Shown in pieces: positions 35,139-43,256 of a stretch of DNA of 64,000 bases (positions within the stretch are counted from its first letter, which is position 1; every line of letters begins with the position of its first letter). The DNA lies in assembly GCF_002777255.1 (NCBI RefSeq), contig NZ_CP017634.1, positions 942,903 through 1,006,902 on the forward strand. Direction: 5' to 3'. Both the position numbers and the translations under genes were made by a program. The notes under the pieces are model-generated. The model was given only the letters and a program-made list of their open reading frames with translations, searched no databases and was not told the origin of the DNA. Source of the DNA: Candidatus Formimonas warabiya (lineage in GTDB: Bacteria > Bacillota > Dehalobacteriia > Dehalobacteriales > Dehalobacteriaceae).

Positions 35139-35507
35139 ATGTTTGATAAGGCAGTAGCTAAGATAAAGTCCGAAATGGACCAGAATAAAAATAATTCTTA
35201 TATCCAGGTGGTCGGGGGATTCCTGCTGCAGCACCTGAACGAAAACCTGGGCGCTGCGGAGAAGATCATGCAGGAGGGCAAGACCATCGCGAAGAGCCTG
35301 GATTCCATGAGGAACGAAGCGTCAAAGAAGAAGGTCGGGAATTGCGCAATGTTTACACCAACAGAAGGATTTAATATTGTGCTGAAATATTTTAATATCG
35401 CCGGCACGCCTTCTCCTGATCCAGCTCCAGCAGCTACCACAACTCCTGCTCCTGAGCCGGTAAAAGAGGAGATTGGCTTTAGTCTCTGCTTGGAAGACTT
35501 ATTGTAG
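35139..35507 (+). CDS. PcfK-like protein
   Basis: 122 residues. MFDKAVAKIKSEMDQNKNN ... YIQVVGGFLLQHLNENLGAAEKI, then KTIAKSLDSMRNEASKKKVGN and EGFNIVLKYF, as in PcfK-like proteins, with a Pro/Ala-rich C-terminus. PcfK-like proteins pair with PcfJ on conjugative plasmids and phages; some relatives are named in databases as AcrIIA9-type Cas9 inhibitors, which I recall and cannot verify here. No activity can be read from the sequence. Confidence 0.65.
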   Translation: MFDKAVAKIKSEMDQNKNNSYIQVVGGFLLQHLNENLGAAEKIMQEGKTIAKSLDSMRNEASKKKVGNCAMFTPTEGFNIVLKYFNIAGTPSPDPAPAATTTPAPEPVKEEIGFSLCLEDLL

Positions 35508-35519
35508 GAGGGAAGGCAG

Positions 35520-37454
35520 ATGCTGATCAAAAAAGAGTTAGAACAAATCCCTGTCCAGGCTTTCCCTGTTCTGCCCGTAAAAGGCAAGCGGGACAAATAC
35601 GCGGCTGCTGTCCAGGTGATTAGCATGGAAAAGTGCGGAAATATCCTCGTCATTGACGTCTTCAGACGCGAGGGACAATTCCTGGCCATGCGGTTTTTCT
35701 CGGACGGAAACACATTTTTAGTCTCTAATGAGCGGCCAGGCAAGGGCTGGGAAAAACGGATGCCGAGCGCTGTACTGGAGGGTGTCTGCTCGTACGGATG
35801 GGACATAGACGCCGCGGCCGCCGACATACAGCTTGCCAACAGCGTGCTTAAAAATAAGCAGGTCTCTTGGCATTACGTCCGCGGAATCAGGGGCGAAATG
35901 GACGCCTTCGTCGGAGGAATCAACGAGAAAAAACGGGAGCAGTCCATGGAGCGTAAGTACGGCAAGATGAAGGAACATTTTGCAATGTTCCCGGACTACC
36001 CGGCAGACCTGCCTGAATTTTGCGAGACGCAAGTGTTTAAAAACACTGTCGTTTTTCTGGACAAAGTCCAAAAAACCACAAGAAAGGCGGTTTGCGGCCA
36101 CTGCGGACACAAATATTCAGTGGCGAAAGAAATTAAGCCGGGCCAAAGCGGATCCTGCCCGAAGTGCAAAATGCCCGCGAAGTACCGCGCAAGCTGGGCA
36201 AAAGGCCTGTACAGGGAAAAGGCGAAAATCTGCATCACTCACAAGGTCAATAATCAGTTGCTGGTTCGCTGGGCGAATGTGGAGCGCATTTTCCCAAAGC
36301 AAAAATACCAGTATTCTTTCTGGGACTTTTACCGGAATCTGCATCTGTGGGAGCAGAGGAAACCGGTTTTGTACGCCTATGACTACAAGCCGATAATGCA
36401 ATGGGGTGAAAACTGGTATCGCCAGAAAAACGGCTCAACACACCAAAACCCGGCGTACATCTACACGAATAACCTCCGGGAAGTTTTCGGCGAGTCATAT
36501 TACCACGTTGACCTGCAGGCAGGACTGCAGAACACCGGCCAGCTGCCATTTAGCAGACTGCTCGACAACCTGGAAAACATCCCTGCGGCCGAATATCTAT
36601 TTAAGATGGGCCTGACCGCCTTGGCGGCCGCCTACATGGGCGAGGAGAAGCTTGGCCAAAAAGCAGGTTTTGCCGAGGTGCTGGGCGTCAGCAAGCAGTA
36701 TCTGCCCATGTATCAAAAATTTAACATCGAACCGCTGGAGCACAAGATTATCCGGGCGTCGAGGACCTGGGTGAGCGAAAAAAATTTCCTGAAATTCCGA
36801 GCCCTGGCACCTGACCCCTGGGATTATGGCTATATTGCGGGATACTTAGAAAAGATGTCCTTTGAGCGCTTCGCCAACTACTTCACAAAGCAAAAAGAAC
36901 TGAACGGCAAGCAAAATCTCCACTACAGCCTGATGCTCTACCGGGACTATCTTGATATGTCGGACGCGCTGAAAGTGGACATGTCGCATAAATCCGTCCG
37001 TTTCCCGAGCAATATTCAAGCGGCCCATGACCAGATCCTGCCCCGGTTTAATCAGATGAAGCATAAGGTTGAGGATGAGAAGTTTAAACTGGCTGTTGAA
37101 AAGCTCTATTCCGGGATGAAAGATTACGCAAAGGGAGATTATTGTATCGTATTCCCGGCGCTCCGGAGCGATCTAATAACAGAAGGCCAATCCTTAAAAC
37201 ATTGCGTCGGCGGGCAGCGGTATGCCGATAACCACATGGCCGGTACTCAGATGATTTTCTTCGTCAGGCGGGCCCAGGAGCCAGGCAAGCCCTTCTTCAC
37301 GATGGAAATTGACATGAAGGAACTGAAAATATTACAACTGCATGGCTACAACCACCGCGCAGCGCCGCCGGATGTGAAGAAATTCGCCCAAGAATTTTTA
37401 AGGACATTGCCCAGAAGGGAAATTAACAGGGTCCGGGTAACAATCCCGGCATAA
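35520..37454 (+). CDS. PcfJ-domain protein
   Basis: 644 residues. A zinc-ribbon-like pair CGHCGHKY ... CPKCKMP lies at ~193-223; the C-terminal PcfJ domain carries SLKHCVGGQRYADNHMAG (~555-573) and a following FFTMEID strand. Found on pCF10-type conjugative plasmids and in many Firmicute prophages; biochemical function unknown. Directly follows pcfK by 12 bases. Codons look more GC-rich than in the flanking AT-rich cassettes. Confidence 0.8.
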   Translation: MLIKKELEQIPVQAFPVLPVKGKRDKYAAAVQVISMEKCGNILVIDVFRREGQFLAMRFFSDGNTFLVSNERPGKGWEKRMPSAVLEGVCSYGWDIDAAAADIQLANSVLKNKQVSWHYVRGIRGEMDAFVGGINEKKREQSMERKYGKMKEHFAMFPDYPADLPEFCETQVFKNTVVFLDKVQKTTRKAVCGHCGHKYSVAKEIKPGQSGSCPKCKMPAKYRASWAKGLYREKAKICITHKVNNQLLVRWANVERIFPKQKYQYSFWDFYRNLHLWEQRKPVLYAYDYKPIMQWGENWYRQKNGSTHQNPAYIYTNNLREVFGESYYHVDLQAGLQNTGQLPFSRLLDNLENIPAAEYLFKMGLTALAAAYMGEEKLGQKAGFAEVLGVSKQYLPMYQKFNIEPLEHKIIRASRTWVSEKNFLKFRALAPDPWDYGYIAGYLEKMSFERFANYFTKQKELNGKQNLHYSLMLYRDYLDMSDALKVDMSHKSVRFPSNIQAAHDQILPRFNQMKHKVEDEKFKLAVEKLYSGMKDYAKGDYCIVFPALRSDLITEGQSLKHCVGGQRYADNHMAGTQMIFFVRRAQEPGKPFFTMEIDMKELKILQLHGYNHRAAPPDVKKFAQEFLRTLPRREINRVRVTIPA

Positions 37455-37470
37455 AGGAAGGAGAATAAAG

Positions 37471-38484
37471 ATGGAAGCACCTGCTATTTATAGAACGCCC
37501 GAGCTTATCGCGGCCGAAATTAATAATATCAAACGCCAAACCCGGACCATGCTTCTATATAACAGCATCGAGATAGGCCGGCGTCTTTACGAGGCCAAGA
37601 ATTATATCCCCCATGGTGAATGGGGCAAGTGGCTCCAGGAGTCTGTGGAATATTCCCAAAGCACGGCCAATAATCTAATGCGGATCTTTGAGGAATATGG
37701 CGCCGACCAACTTAGCCTTTTTGACAACAATGCAAAATCCCAAGCGCTTGGGATTTTGAGCTACACGCAAGCAGTCGCCCTCTTGGGGATCCCCCAGGAG
37801 GAGCGGGAACAGTTCATCGAGGATCATGATGTCGATAATATGTCCTCGCGGGAGCTGCAGGCGGCGATTAAGGAGCGGGATAAAGCACTGAAAGAAAAAC
37901 AAAAGCTGGAGAAGACGGTTGCAAACATCGGAGATACCGTCACTCAAATCTCCAAGGAGAGGGACAAGCTTCGCGATGAAGCGTCCCAGCTTCGATCTGA
38001 TATGCGAGTGACCAACGATGTGCTGAAAGAGAAGCAGGATACTGTTAAGACGCTTGGGGATGTATTGAAAGCAGAGAGGGAGCAATCCAAGGCTGAGATG
38101 GAGAAATTATCAAAACTTTTAGATGAGGCAAGAAAGAACGGATCCTCGGATGAGAAGGTAAAACAGCTCGAGGAAGAGCTTAAGGTAGCTCAGAGGCAGA
38201 TTGATGTCCTGAACGATGAACTGAAAAAACCGGTTGAGCTGGAGCCGGCCGTTGTGGAAAAGATTCCGGAAGAGGTTGAGAAAGAGCTGGAGGAGCTCCG
38301 GAAGAAAGCGGCCCAACAGAACCCGGCTGCAATCAAGTTTAAAGTGATCTTTGACGGGCTAGTGAAGAACTTTCAGGAACTACTGGCTACACTGGCTGAA
38401 ATCGGGAAAGCGGATCCGGAGGCCCATGAGAAGTACAAGAACGCGGTGGCAGTGCTGATCGGAAAGATGGGGGAGCGGCTATGA
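37471..38484 (+). CDS. DUF3102 protein with long coiled coil
   Basis: 337 residues. N-terminal DUF3102 region (IGRRLYEAKNYIPHGEWGKWL, ~32-52; then NLMRIFEEYG) typical of plasmid/phage DNA-associated proteins; residues ~120-290 are a charged coiled coil. A 24-bp perfect palindrome lies inside the gene at 37734-37757, and its core recurs at 56451. Overlaps the next gene by four bases. Confidence 0.75.
   Translation: MEAPAIYRTPELIAAEINNIKRQTRTMLLYNSIEIGRRLYEAKNYIPHGEWGKWLQESVEYSQSTANNLMRIFEEYGADQLSLFDNNAKSQALGILSYTQAVALLGIPQEEREQFIEDHDVDNMSSRELQAAIKERDKALKEKQKLEKTVANIGDTVTQISKERDKLRDEASQLRSDMRVTNDVLKEKQDTVKTLGDVLKAEREQSKAEMEKLSKLLDEARKNGSSDEKVKQLEEELKVAQRQIDVLNDELKKPVELEPAVVEKIPEEVEKELEELRKKAAQQNPAAIKFKVIFDGLVKNFQELLATLAEIGKADPEAHEKYKNAVAVLIGKMGERL
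37734..37757. repeat. Perfect palindrome, copy A (inside DUF3102 gene)
   Basis: 24-bp perfect palindrome with core TCCCAAGCGCTTGGGA and A4/T4 edges. The same 16-bp core occurs at 56452-56467. Confidence 0.8.
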
Positions 38485-38990
38485 GCAAAATCATCGTTTC
38501 AGTAAATCCTATTCTAGATTATTCTGTTCGCGAATTGTGCAAGAAGCCATATTACAGTCATCCAAACGGATGCCCGAATTTTAATAAAAAACAAGGTTGC
38601 CCTCCACAAGTTAAATATTTTGATCAGATATTTGATATAACAAAACCTATTTATGCGATATGCAATGTATTTAGTTTTTTAGAACATGTAAAAAGAATGA
38701 GGCGCCTCCATCCTGAATGGTCAGATCACCAATTAAAATGTTGCCTATACTGGCAGGGCACGGCTAGAAAACAGCTTAGAAGCCATGTGGCGGAATTTAC
38801 AAAAGAGCATAATGGACATTTTGTTACATATTGCCCTGAGGGCATGGGAGTTAATGTGACCGAAACATTGAAAAACGTTGGGATTTTTCTTGAGTGGCCA
38901 CCCGTATATGTGTCTTATCAAGTGGCTCTAGCTGGTATTATGGTTCAGAAAGGCGGCAAATGCGATGGCAAGAACGTCAAGACAGGCTGA
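38481..38990 (+). CDS. Cys-rich phage protein, unknown
   Basis: 169 residues. NGCPNFNKKQGCPP (~29-42) with further cysteines (CNVF, CCLYW, YCPEG) suggests metal binding. More AT-rich than its neighbours. It overlaps DUF3102 upstream (ATGA) and the J-domain gene downstream by 26 bases. Confidence 0.6.
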   Translation: MSKIIVSVNPILDYSVRELCKKPYYSHPNGCPNFNKKQGCPPQVKYFDQIFDITKPIYAICNVFSFLEHVKRMRRLHPEWSDHQLKCCLYWQGTARKQLRSHVAEFTKEHNGHFVTYCPEGMGVNVTETLKNVGIFLEWPPVYVSYQVALAGIMVQKGGKCDGKNVKTG

Positions 38991-39534
38991 AGCGGCTGCA
39001 CCTAAAAGGCAATATGCTCTTCCGGATGTCTATGAGAGAAAATTACCCCGGGTAATGGGCAGATTGAAAGCGGCGGAGGACTTCGACTTCAACTGGGGGC
39101 GCTTTGATGCCTGGATTCAATTCCGGTATCAAGAGAACTTTTACCGGTTTGAGTATTCCATTCAAAAGAGTAAGGAACGGAATAAAGAAAACCCGATTGT
39201 CAAAGAACTCCATTATGGATCGGATTGTTTTGCGGTATTAGTGCTCCAACTAGAGGCCCTGGCCGGCATGGTGGAAAAAGGAATCTATGACCTGTCAGTT
39301 TGGGTGTCGGGTATGAAATACCTGCCGCCAGCAGTTGAGATCCCTAGTTTCTTTCGTGCTCTCGGGTTTGACCGGATCCCGGAGAGCTGCGAAAAAGTTA
39401 ATATCCAGTACAAGCAGAAGGCCAAGATGTTGCACCCGGATGCCGGTGGAGATACGGCAGACTTTGAAATACTTACCCGGGCGAAAGAGCAATGTCTGCA
39501 ATATTTGGGGAAAGGGGAGCGGAGTCATGGGTAA
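38965..39534 (+). CDS. Phage protein with C-terminal J-domain-like motif
   Basis: 189 residues. The last ~55 residues carry IQYKQKAKMLHPDAGGDTADF, with the HPD motif of DnaJ J-domains followed by GG-D, as in short phage J-like proteins. The rest is unrecognised. Its start lies inside the preceding gene. Confidence 0.65.
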   Translation: MARTSRQAEAAAPKRQYALPDVYERKLPRVMGRLKAAEDFDFNWGRFDAWIQFRYQENFYRFEYSIQKSKERNKENPIVKELHYGSDCFAVLVLQLEALAGMVEKGIYDLSVWVSGMKYLPPAVEIPSFFRALGFDRIPESCEKVNIQYKQKAKMLHPDAGGDTADFEILTRAKEQCLQYLGKGERSHG

Positions 39535-39661
39535 ATGGATTGGAATCGGCCTACTGATCGCCTATGCTTTGTTCTTTATGGTTACTACTTACTATTTTGC
39601 AGATCAGGCACTCCGGTATAAGAAGGAGAATGAGAGGCTAAAAAAATTATGCAGCCGGTGA
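39527..39661 (+). CDS. Very small single-pass membrane protein
   Basis: 44 residues: MGKWIGIGLLIAYALFFMVT is one membrane segment followed by a charged helix ending LKKLCSR. ATG 39527 overlaps the upstream stop by eight bases with GGGGAGCGG ahead, and its end overlaps RecU by 13 bases; the tight packing supports it. Confidence 0.55.
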   Translation: MGKWIGIGLLIAYALFFMVTTYYFADQALRYKKENERLKKLCSR

Positions 39662-40185
39662 GAGCGAAGCCTAAGAATCGGAAATATGCCAATAAGGGAG
39701 CCATTTTCGAGCGAGAAATAAGGATGTCCAATGCGGGTTATGAAACCCGGGGCATCGCCCTGGTCCAGAAAATCAGCACTCCCTGGAATGTGGTCCGAGA
39801 CGGTCCAAGGATCGTCTCGGCCTTCCCGGAGGAAAAGTCAACCCTGGATTTCAGGGGTACGGTCCGGGGCGGTACGTCAATTAGTTTTGATTGTAAGGAG
39901 TCGGAGGATGAACGAGGCCTCCCCTTGAAACACATCGAGCCTCACCAAATAGACTACATCCGGAAAGCCCTCCAGGTCGGAGAGATCAGTTTCATTCTCT
40001 GCTACATGAAACTATTGGACAAGCGGTACTTCATCCCGGGAGCAACGGTCCTAGAGCGCTGGGATGCTTGGCAACAGAATAAGGGGAAGCGGGGGTTCAA
40101 TTACATCGATGTGGCGGATATGATTGAGGTCCGGTCCCGGAATGGAATAGTGTTGGATTATCTGGCTGGGCTGGAGGTTGGATGA
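39649..40185 (+). CDS. RecU-type Holliday junction resolvase
   Basis: 178 residues. Nuclease pattern: NKGAIFEREIRMSN (Glu), EKSTLDFRGTV (Asp), GGTSISFDCKESE (E..K) as in RecU/Penicillin-binding-related factor A. Resolves recombination intermediates before packaging; fits with the SbcCD/annealing module upstream. Confidence 0.85.
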   Translation: MQPVRAKPKNRKYANKGAIFEREIRMSNAGYETRGIALVQKISTPWNVVRDGPRIVSAFPEEKSTLDFRGTVRGGTSISFDCKESEDERGLPLKHIEPHQIDYIRKALQVGEISFILCYMKLLDKRYFIPGATVLERWDAWQQNKGKRGFNYIDVADMIEVRSRNGIVLDYLAGLEVG

Positions 40186-40538
40186 TGAATAGAAAAGGCC
40201 AAGCAAATTATGAAACATTTCCTTATCTGACAGACGAAAATGGAAACAACCTTTGCCGTACATGCAGAAAGCCTCTCAATTCAAAAAGGAAGACATTTTG
40301 CAATCAGCGATGTATACGAGATTTTTTTATGAAAACAGACTGGAAGAGAGTCCAAAAAGTGATTTATGCCCGCGATGGCGGGATATGCATGAAATGCGGG
40401 AAGGAAGTCAGTAAAGATAACTTCCATGTTGATCATATTGTTCCAGTCTCAAAAGGTGGAGATGAATGGGATTTAGAGAATTTGGAGCTTTCTTGCCCAG
40501 AATGTAATTTAAAGAAAGGTGCTAAGGAGGATTGTTAG
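40182..40538 (+). CDS. HNH endonuclease
   Basis: 118 residues. CRTCRKPL and CNQRC give one metal site; the HNH core is CMKCGKEV ... HVDHIVPVSKGGDEWDLENLELSCPECNLKKG. Such genes often sit just before terminase and assist packaging cleavage; here terminase is 3.7 kb further on. Overlaps RecU by four bases. Confidence 0.85.
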   Translation: MMNRKGQANYETFPYLTDENGNNLCRTCRKPLNSKRKTFCNQRCIRDFFMKTDWKRVQKVIYARDGGICMKCGKEVSKDNFHVDHIVPVSKGGDEWDLENLELSCPECNLKKGAKEDC

Positions 40539-40541
40539 GTG

Positions 40542-40826
40542 ATGATGAAGCAACTGCTTAAAGCTAAAGACGACATACGCTTGGATGATTTCCTGAAAAT
40601 AAAACTCAGCTCACTGGTACGGGTGCCCGTTATTGTAATTTATAAGAACCAGAAAGATTATCCAGACAAATATGTGGCCAGACTCTGGGATATAAAAAAT
40701 AAGCCCACTCACTACGCAGTGGTCAAGGACACTCTGGAAGAAGTGAGAGAGGCCATACCTTCTGGTATGTGCCGGATGGGGCCATCATCAAAAGATGATC
40801 CCGTGATTGTGGAAACCTGGGCATAA
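40542..40826 (+). CDS. Small phage protein, unknown
   Basis: 94 residues from ATG 40542 (a GTG at 40539 is in frame); AAGGAGG lies about 14 bases upstream. Mixed helix/strand, no motif recognised. Confidence 0.55.
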   Translation: MMKQLLKAKDDIRLDDFLKIKLSSLVRVPVIVIYKNQKDYPDKYVARLWDIKNKPTHYAVVKDTLEEVREAIPSGMCRMGPSSKDDPVIVETWA

Positions 40827-40840
40827 GGGGGGAGTGTCAG

Positions 40841-40993
40841 ATGACAAAAAAGATGCAATCGGTAATCATCTCTGAGCTGGACCGGCGGGGAATCAGATAC
40901 GGGATCGATTCCACCGGCGCCCTTTTCTTCGAGGACGAGGATGACCGGGAGAGAGGGATGAAGATTATTGCCGGCATTATGGGGAGGCGGTAA
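40841..40993 (+). CDS. Very small phage protein
   Basis: 50 residues, MTKKMQSVIISELDRRGIRY start, AGGGGGGAGTG before the ATG. Compact between neighbours; no motif. Confidence 0.5.
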   Translation: MTKKMQSVIISELDRRGIRYGIDSTGALFFEDEDDRERGMKIIAGIMGRR

Positions 40994-40995
40994 CT

Positions 40996-41385
40996 GTGGA
41001 GAAGATAGTGGAGGCCCGGGGCGAATATGTTACGATCGGGGATCTAGCACTGCAGCTGGGGACAAGCCGGAAGAGGATCGGGCAAATAGTAAGGGCCAAT
41101 AAAATTGAGATTGCCAAAAAAAGAGTTCAGGCACCAAAAGGGGAATTCTACTATGCAAAAGCGGTTTCAGATACCTCTGTGATACAGATCCAGGAACTGC
41201 TTCAAAAATTTAATCCTCCGAAAGACAAAAGGCAAAAGAAAGGGAAAATAGAAGAGGTTCCCGCTGATGTCTCTTATGGAGAAGGAATAATTATCAGCCA
41301 GGATTTTAAAACTGGCCAAACCTGGGGGCAGGGGATCCGGGCTTGGTGGGAAAGAGAACGGGTGGAGAGGTTGATGATAGTCTAA
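40996..41385 (+). CDS. HTH-like phage protein
   Basis: 129 residues, GTG start two bases after the preceding stop. YVTIGDLALQLGTSRKRIGQIVRANKIEI (~11-39) is a MerR/HTH-like helix pair; the C-terminal part is beta-rich. Likely DNA-binding; target unknown. Confidence 0.55.
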   Translation: MEKIVEARGEYVTIGDLALQLGTSRKRIGQIVRANKIEIAKKRVQAPKGEFYYAKAVSDTSVIQIQELLQKFNPPKDKRQKKGKIEEVPADVSYGEGIIISQDFKTGQTWGQGIRAWWERERVERLMIV

Positions 41386-41417
41386 AAGAGGATAACCAAG
41401 GGGAGGTGGGTCTCAAG

Positions 41418-41951
41418 ATGGGGAAATCAAGCGTAAAGGTTCAAGAGATAGCAAAAGCTGCTGCACGGGAAGCCTTAAAACTTCAGAGGGATGAGGAGCG
41501 GCAGAGAATCCGGAAGAATCGTTTTCACAATACAGAATTACTTTTAAAGAATTATATGAGCCTAATGGACCATTATGAGAACGCCCAAGATAAGGCATCA
41601 GAGGAATTATTGGAATCGCTGGGATGCGATGATATGGATCCGGATGATGTGATAATCCAATCCATTAAGCGTAGCCGGGTCCGCACTCGAATCATGATCA
41701 ACCATATTGAGACTTACATGGAGGTCTTAAGATTCCGATTGAAAAGTAGAAGCCAAGAAGAAAAGTATGAAGTAATATACCGGTTGTATTTAGACCGAGC
41801 AAGGAGAGACATCTCATGGGGAGAGAAGGTACAAATTATTGCAGAGGAACTACACTGCAGTACAGACTCGGTAAGGCGATGGAAAAATGAAATGGTAGAC
41901 GAATTGAGCATACTTTTATTTGGTATAGATGGCTTAAAGCTAGAGATGTAG
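41418..41951 (+). CDS. ArpU/RinA-like phage late transcriptional regulator
   Basis: 177 residues from ATG 41418 (GGGGAGGTGG upstream). Its C-terminal sigma-region-4-like HTH (IAEELHCSTDSVRRWKNEMVDEL, ~145-167) and an N-terminal helical domain (LLLKNYMSLMDHYENA) are as in ArpU/RinA-type regulators. Immediately followed by iterons, a promoter and a terminator, so it probably controls the late operon. Confidence 0.7.
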   Translation: MGKSSVKVQEIAKAAAREALKLQRDEERQRIRKNRFHNTELLLKNYMSLMDHYENAQDKASEELLESLGCDDMDPDDVIIQSIKRSRVRTRIMINHIETYMEVLRFRLKSRSQEEKYEVIYRLYLDRARRDISWGEKVQIIAEELHCSTDSVRRWKNEMVDELSILLFGIDGLKLEM

Positions 41952-41965
41952 CGGGTTTTCAGGTT

Positions 41966-42003
41966 TGCAAAAATCTTGCAAAAAAGCTGCAATTTACATG
42001 CAA
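41966..42003. repeat. Four TGCAA iterons at 11-bp spacing
   Basis: TGCAA begins at 41966, 41977, 41988 and 41999, exactly 11 bp apart, all on one DNA face. They overlap the -35/spacer of the next promoter. Candidate binding sites for the ArpU-like product just upstream. Confidence 0.75.
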
Positions 42004-42021
42004 AATCGTCCATGGTAAAAT
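41993..42021 (+). promoter_or_regulatory. Candidate late promoter
   Basis: TTTACA (41993-41998), exactly 17 bp, TAAAAT (42016-42021), embedded in the iterons. The transcript would enter hairpin 42060-42090 and terminator 42101-42132. Confidence 0.6.
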
Positions 42022-42059
42022 TGTATCGTAAAATGTTGTCAGGAAAAATAATAAAAGAA

Positions 42060-42132
42060 GGGGGAGTTGCAGCCGCAGGTGTGCTCCCCCGCGTGATGAA
42101 AAAACCGCACGGTGACCCCGGAGCGGTTTTTA
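42060..42132 (+). terminator. Leader hairpin and terminator downstream of late promoter
   Basis: GGGGGAG (42060-42066) pairs with CTCCCCC (42084-42090). Then AAAACCGC (42101-42108) pairs with GCGGTTTT (42123-42130), an intrinsic terminator 80-110 nt after the expected start, a layout like lambda PR'-tR'. Confidence 0.65.
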
Positions 42133-42149
42133 TGTCTCCAAAAAACCAG

Positions 42150-42180
42150 CTAAAAATCGGCTAAAAATCGACTAAAATAC
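42150..42180. repeat. CTAAAAATCG repeats at 11-bp spacing
   Basis: CTAAAAATCG at 42150 and 42161, and a shortened CTAAAA at 42172: another 11-bp-phased array just before the next small gene. Confidence 0.55.
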
Positions 42181-42241
42181 TTGAACCAATAGGAATTCAC
42201 TTCTCATTACCGAACCATTCTTGTGAAAGGAAGTGAATTTT

Positions 42242-42424
42242 ATGGAAAAGAAGTCTGGAATTGTTGGTTGGGACTGCTGGGTTGATTTTATTGATCCCAA
42301 TACAAATGCAGAAAAAGGAAAAGTTTTGAGGGTTGAAGAACATGGGATTATTATCTTTGATAGGTATAATCATCGTCAATTTATTCCATGGTGCCAAATA
42401 AAAGGCATTGTTGAGCGGACATAA
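42242..42424 (+). CDS. Small phage protein, unknown
   Basis: 60 residues from ATG 42242; AAAGGAAGTG is the ribosome site, excluding a GTG at 42233. Beta-rich (SGIVGWDCWVDFIDPNT..KVLRVEEHGIIIFD), like a small barrel. A terminator follows. Confidence 0.55.
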   Translation: MEKKSGIVGWDCWVDFIDPNTNAEKGKVLRVEEHGIIIFDRYNHRQFIPWCQIKGIVERT

Positions 42425-42444
42425 CGTAAAAATTTAAACTATTT

Positions 42445-42466
42445 AGAGCCTCTGGGCTCTTTTCTT
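42445..42466 (+). terminator. Terminator between accessory genes
   Basis: AGAGCC-TCTG-GGCTCT then TTTTCTTTTT. Similar GGGCTC hairpins recur at 43481 and 59462. Confidence 0.75.
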
Positions 42467-42490
42467 TTTGCCAGAAAAGGAAGTGAGGCC

Positions 42491-42718
42491 ATGTGCACAG
42501 ATTTAATTCTATATGAGGTAACGGTTTTGAAAGCTCATAACAGCACCCGGGGCATCAAGAAAGCGCCAGGTGAGAAGTATTACTGTCTTGGAACAAACCC
42601 CGTTGAGGTAAAAGATTTGGTGGAGATCCATGACCGAATTCCCGGTATAAAGTTTGTCCTAAGTGTAAGGCCGGTGAGTCCGGAGGAGTATTTTGATCAT
42701 AGTAAATTAATATCATAG
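42491..42718 (+). CDS. Small accessory phage protein, unknown
   Basis: 75 residues; AAAGGAAGTGAGG precedes the ATG. DLILYEVTVLKAHN and FVLSVRPVSPEEYFDH; mixed strand/helix. Flanked by terminators, so it may be transcribed on its own. Confidence 0.55.
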   Translation: MCTDLILYEVTVLKAHNSTRGIKKAPGEKYYCLGTNPVEVKDLVEIHDRIPGIKFVLSVRPVSPEEYFDHSKLIS

Positions 42719-42770
42719 AAGGAAATTCTCTCCTTTTGACGAAATGTGAAAGCTTAAAGGAGGCGTTAAT

Positions 42771-43256
42771 TTGGAAGTAATTTGGGAAATATTAAAGAAT
42801 ACCATAATACCGGCTATTTTTGGCGTAATGGGATATGTTTTTAAACAAAAATATGATGAAGGATCAAAGATAAAGACAAGCGCTAGGTTATTAATATACG
42901 ATATTAATCGAACGACGGAAATACTCAGATCTTTTTTGGATGGGGATGACCATTCGATTCCACTAGTTTCATTAACAGCTATTAATGATTGGAAGCAGTA
43001 CTTTTGTGTAGTGAATACAAAGTTAGCAACGGAAACCGCAAAAAGTGTCTTTGAGTTTTATTCAAGGATTGAAAATTTGATATACATTCAAAAAGATGCT
43101 ATTGGCATAATGGAACAAATTAATCCTCATTATCCAAATGATTATCTAAGACGTAGAATAATGGCACTAACCAAAGTTTTTGAAGAATATACCAAGGTAG
43201 TTCTAGAAACGCCGAGATTAGCTGATTCATTAAACAATTTAGATAGACTAACATAG
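42771..43256 (+). CDS. N-terminally membrane-anchored accessory protein
   Basis: 161 residues, TTG start after AAAGGAGG. One N-terminal membrane segment (~5-24, IIPAIFGVMGYVF) and a helical cytoplasmic domain with INRTTEILRSFL, resembling small membrane proteins of prophage accessory regions. Clearly AT-rich. Function unknown. Confidence 0.6.
   Translation: MEVIWEILKNTIIPAIFGVMGYVFKQKYDEGSKIKTSARLLIYDINRTTEILRSFLDGDDHSIPLVSLTAINDWKQYFCVVNTKLATETAKSVFEFYSRIENLIYIQKDAIGIMEQINPHYPNDYLRRRIMALTKVFEEYTKVVLETPRLADSLNNLDRLT

Noticed and set aside
35980..36549. Long alternative frames within pcfJ
   Set aside because: Shadow frames of a GC-richer gene; the main frame has the zinc-ribbon and CVGG motifs.
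41966..42180. CRISPR-like repeats
   Set aside because: Repeat units are 5-10 bp at 11-bp period with no spacers; they fit protein-binding iterons. No CRISPR array or cas gene is seen in the window.
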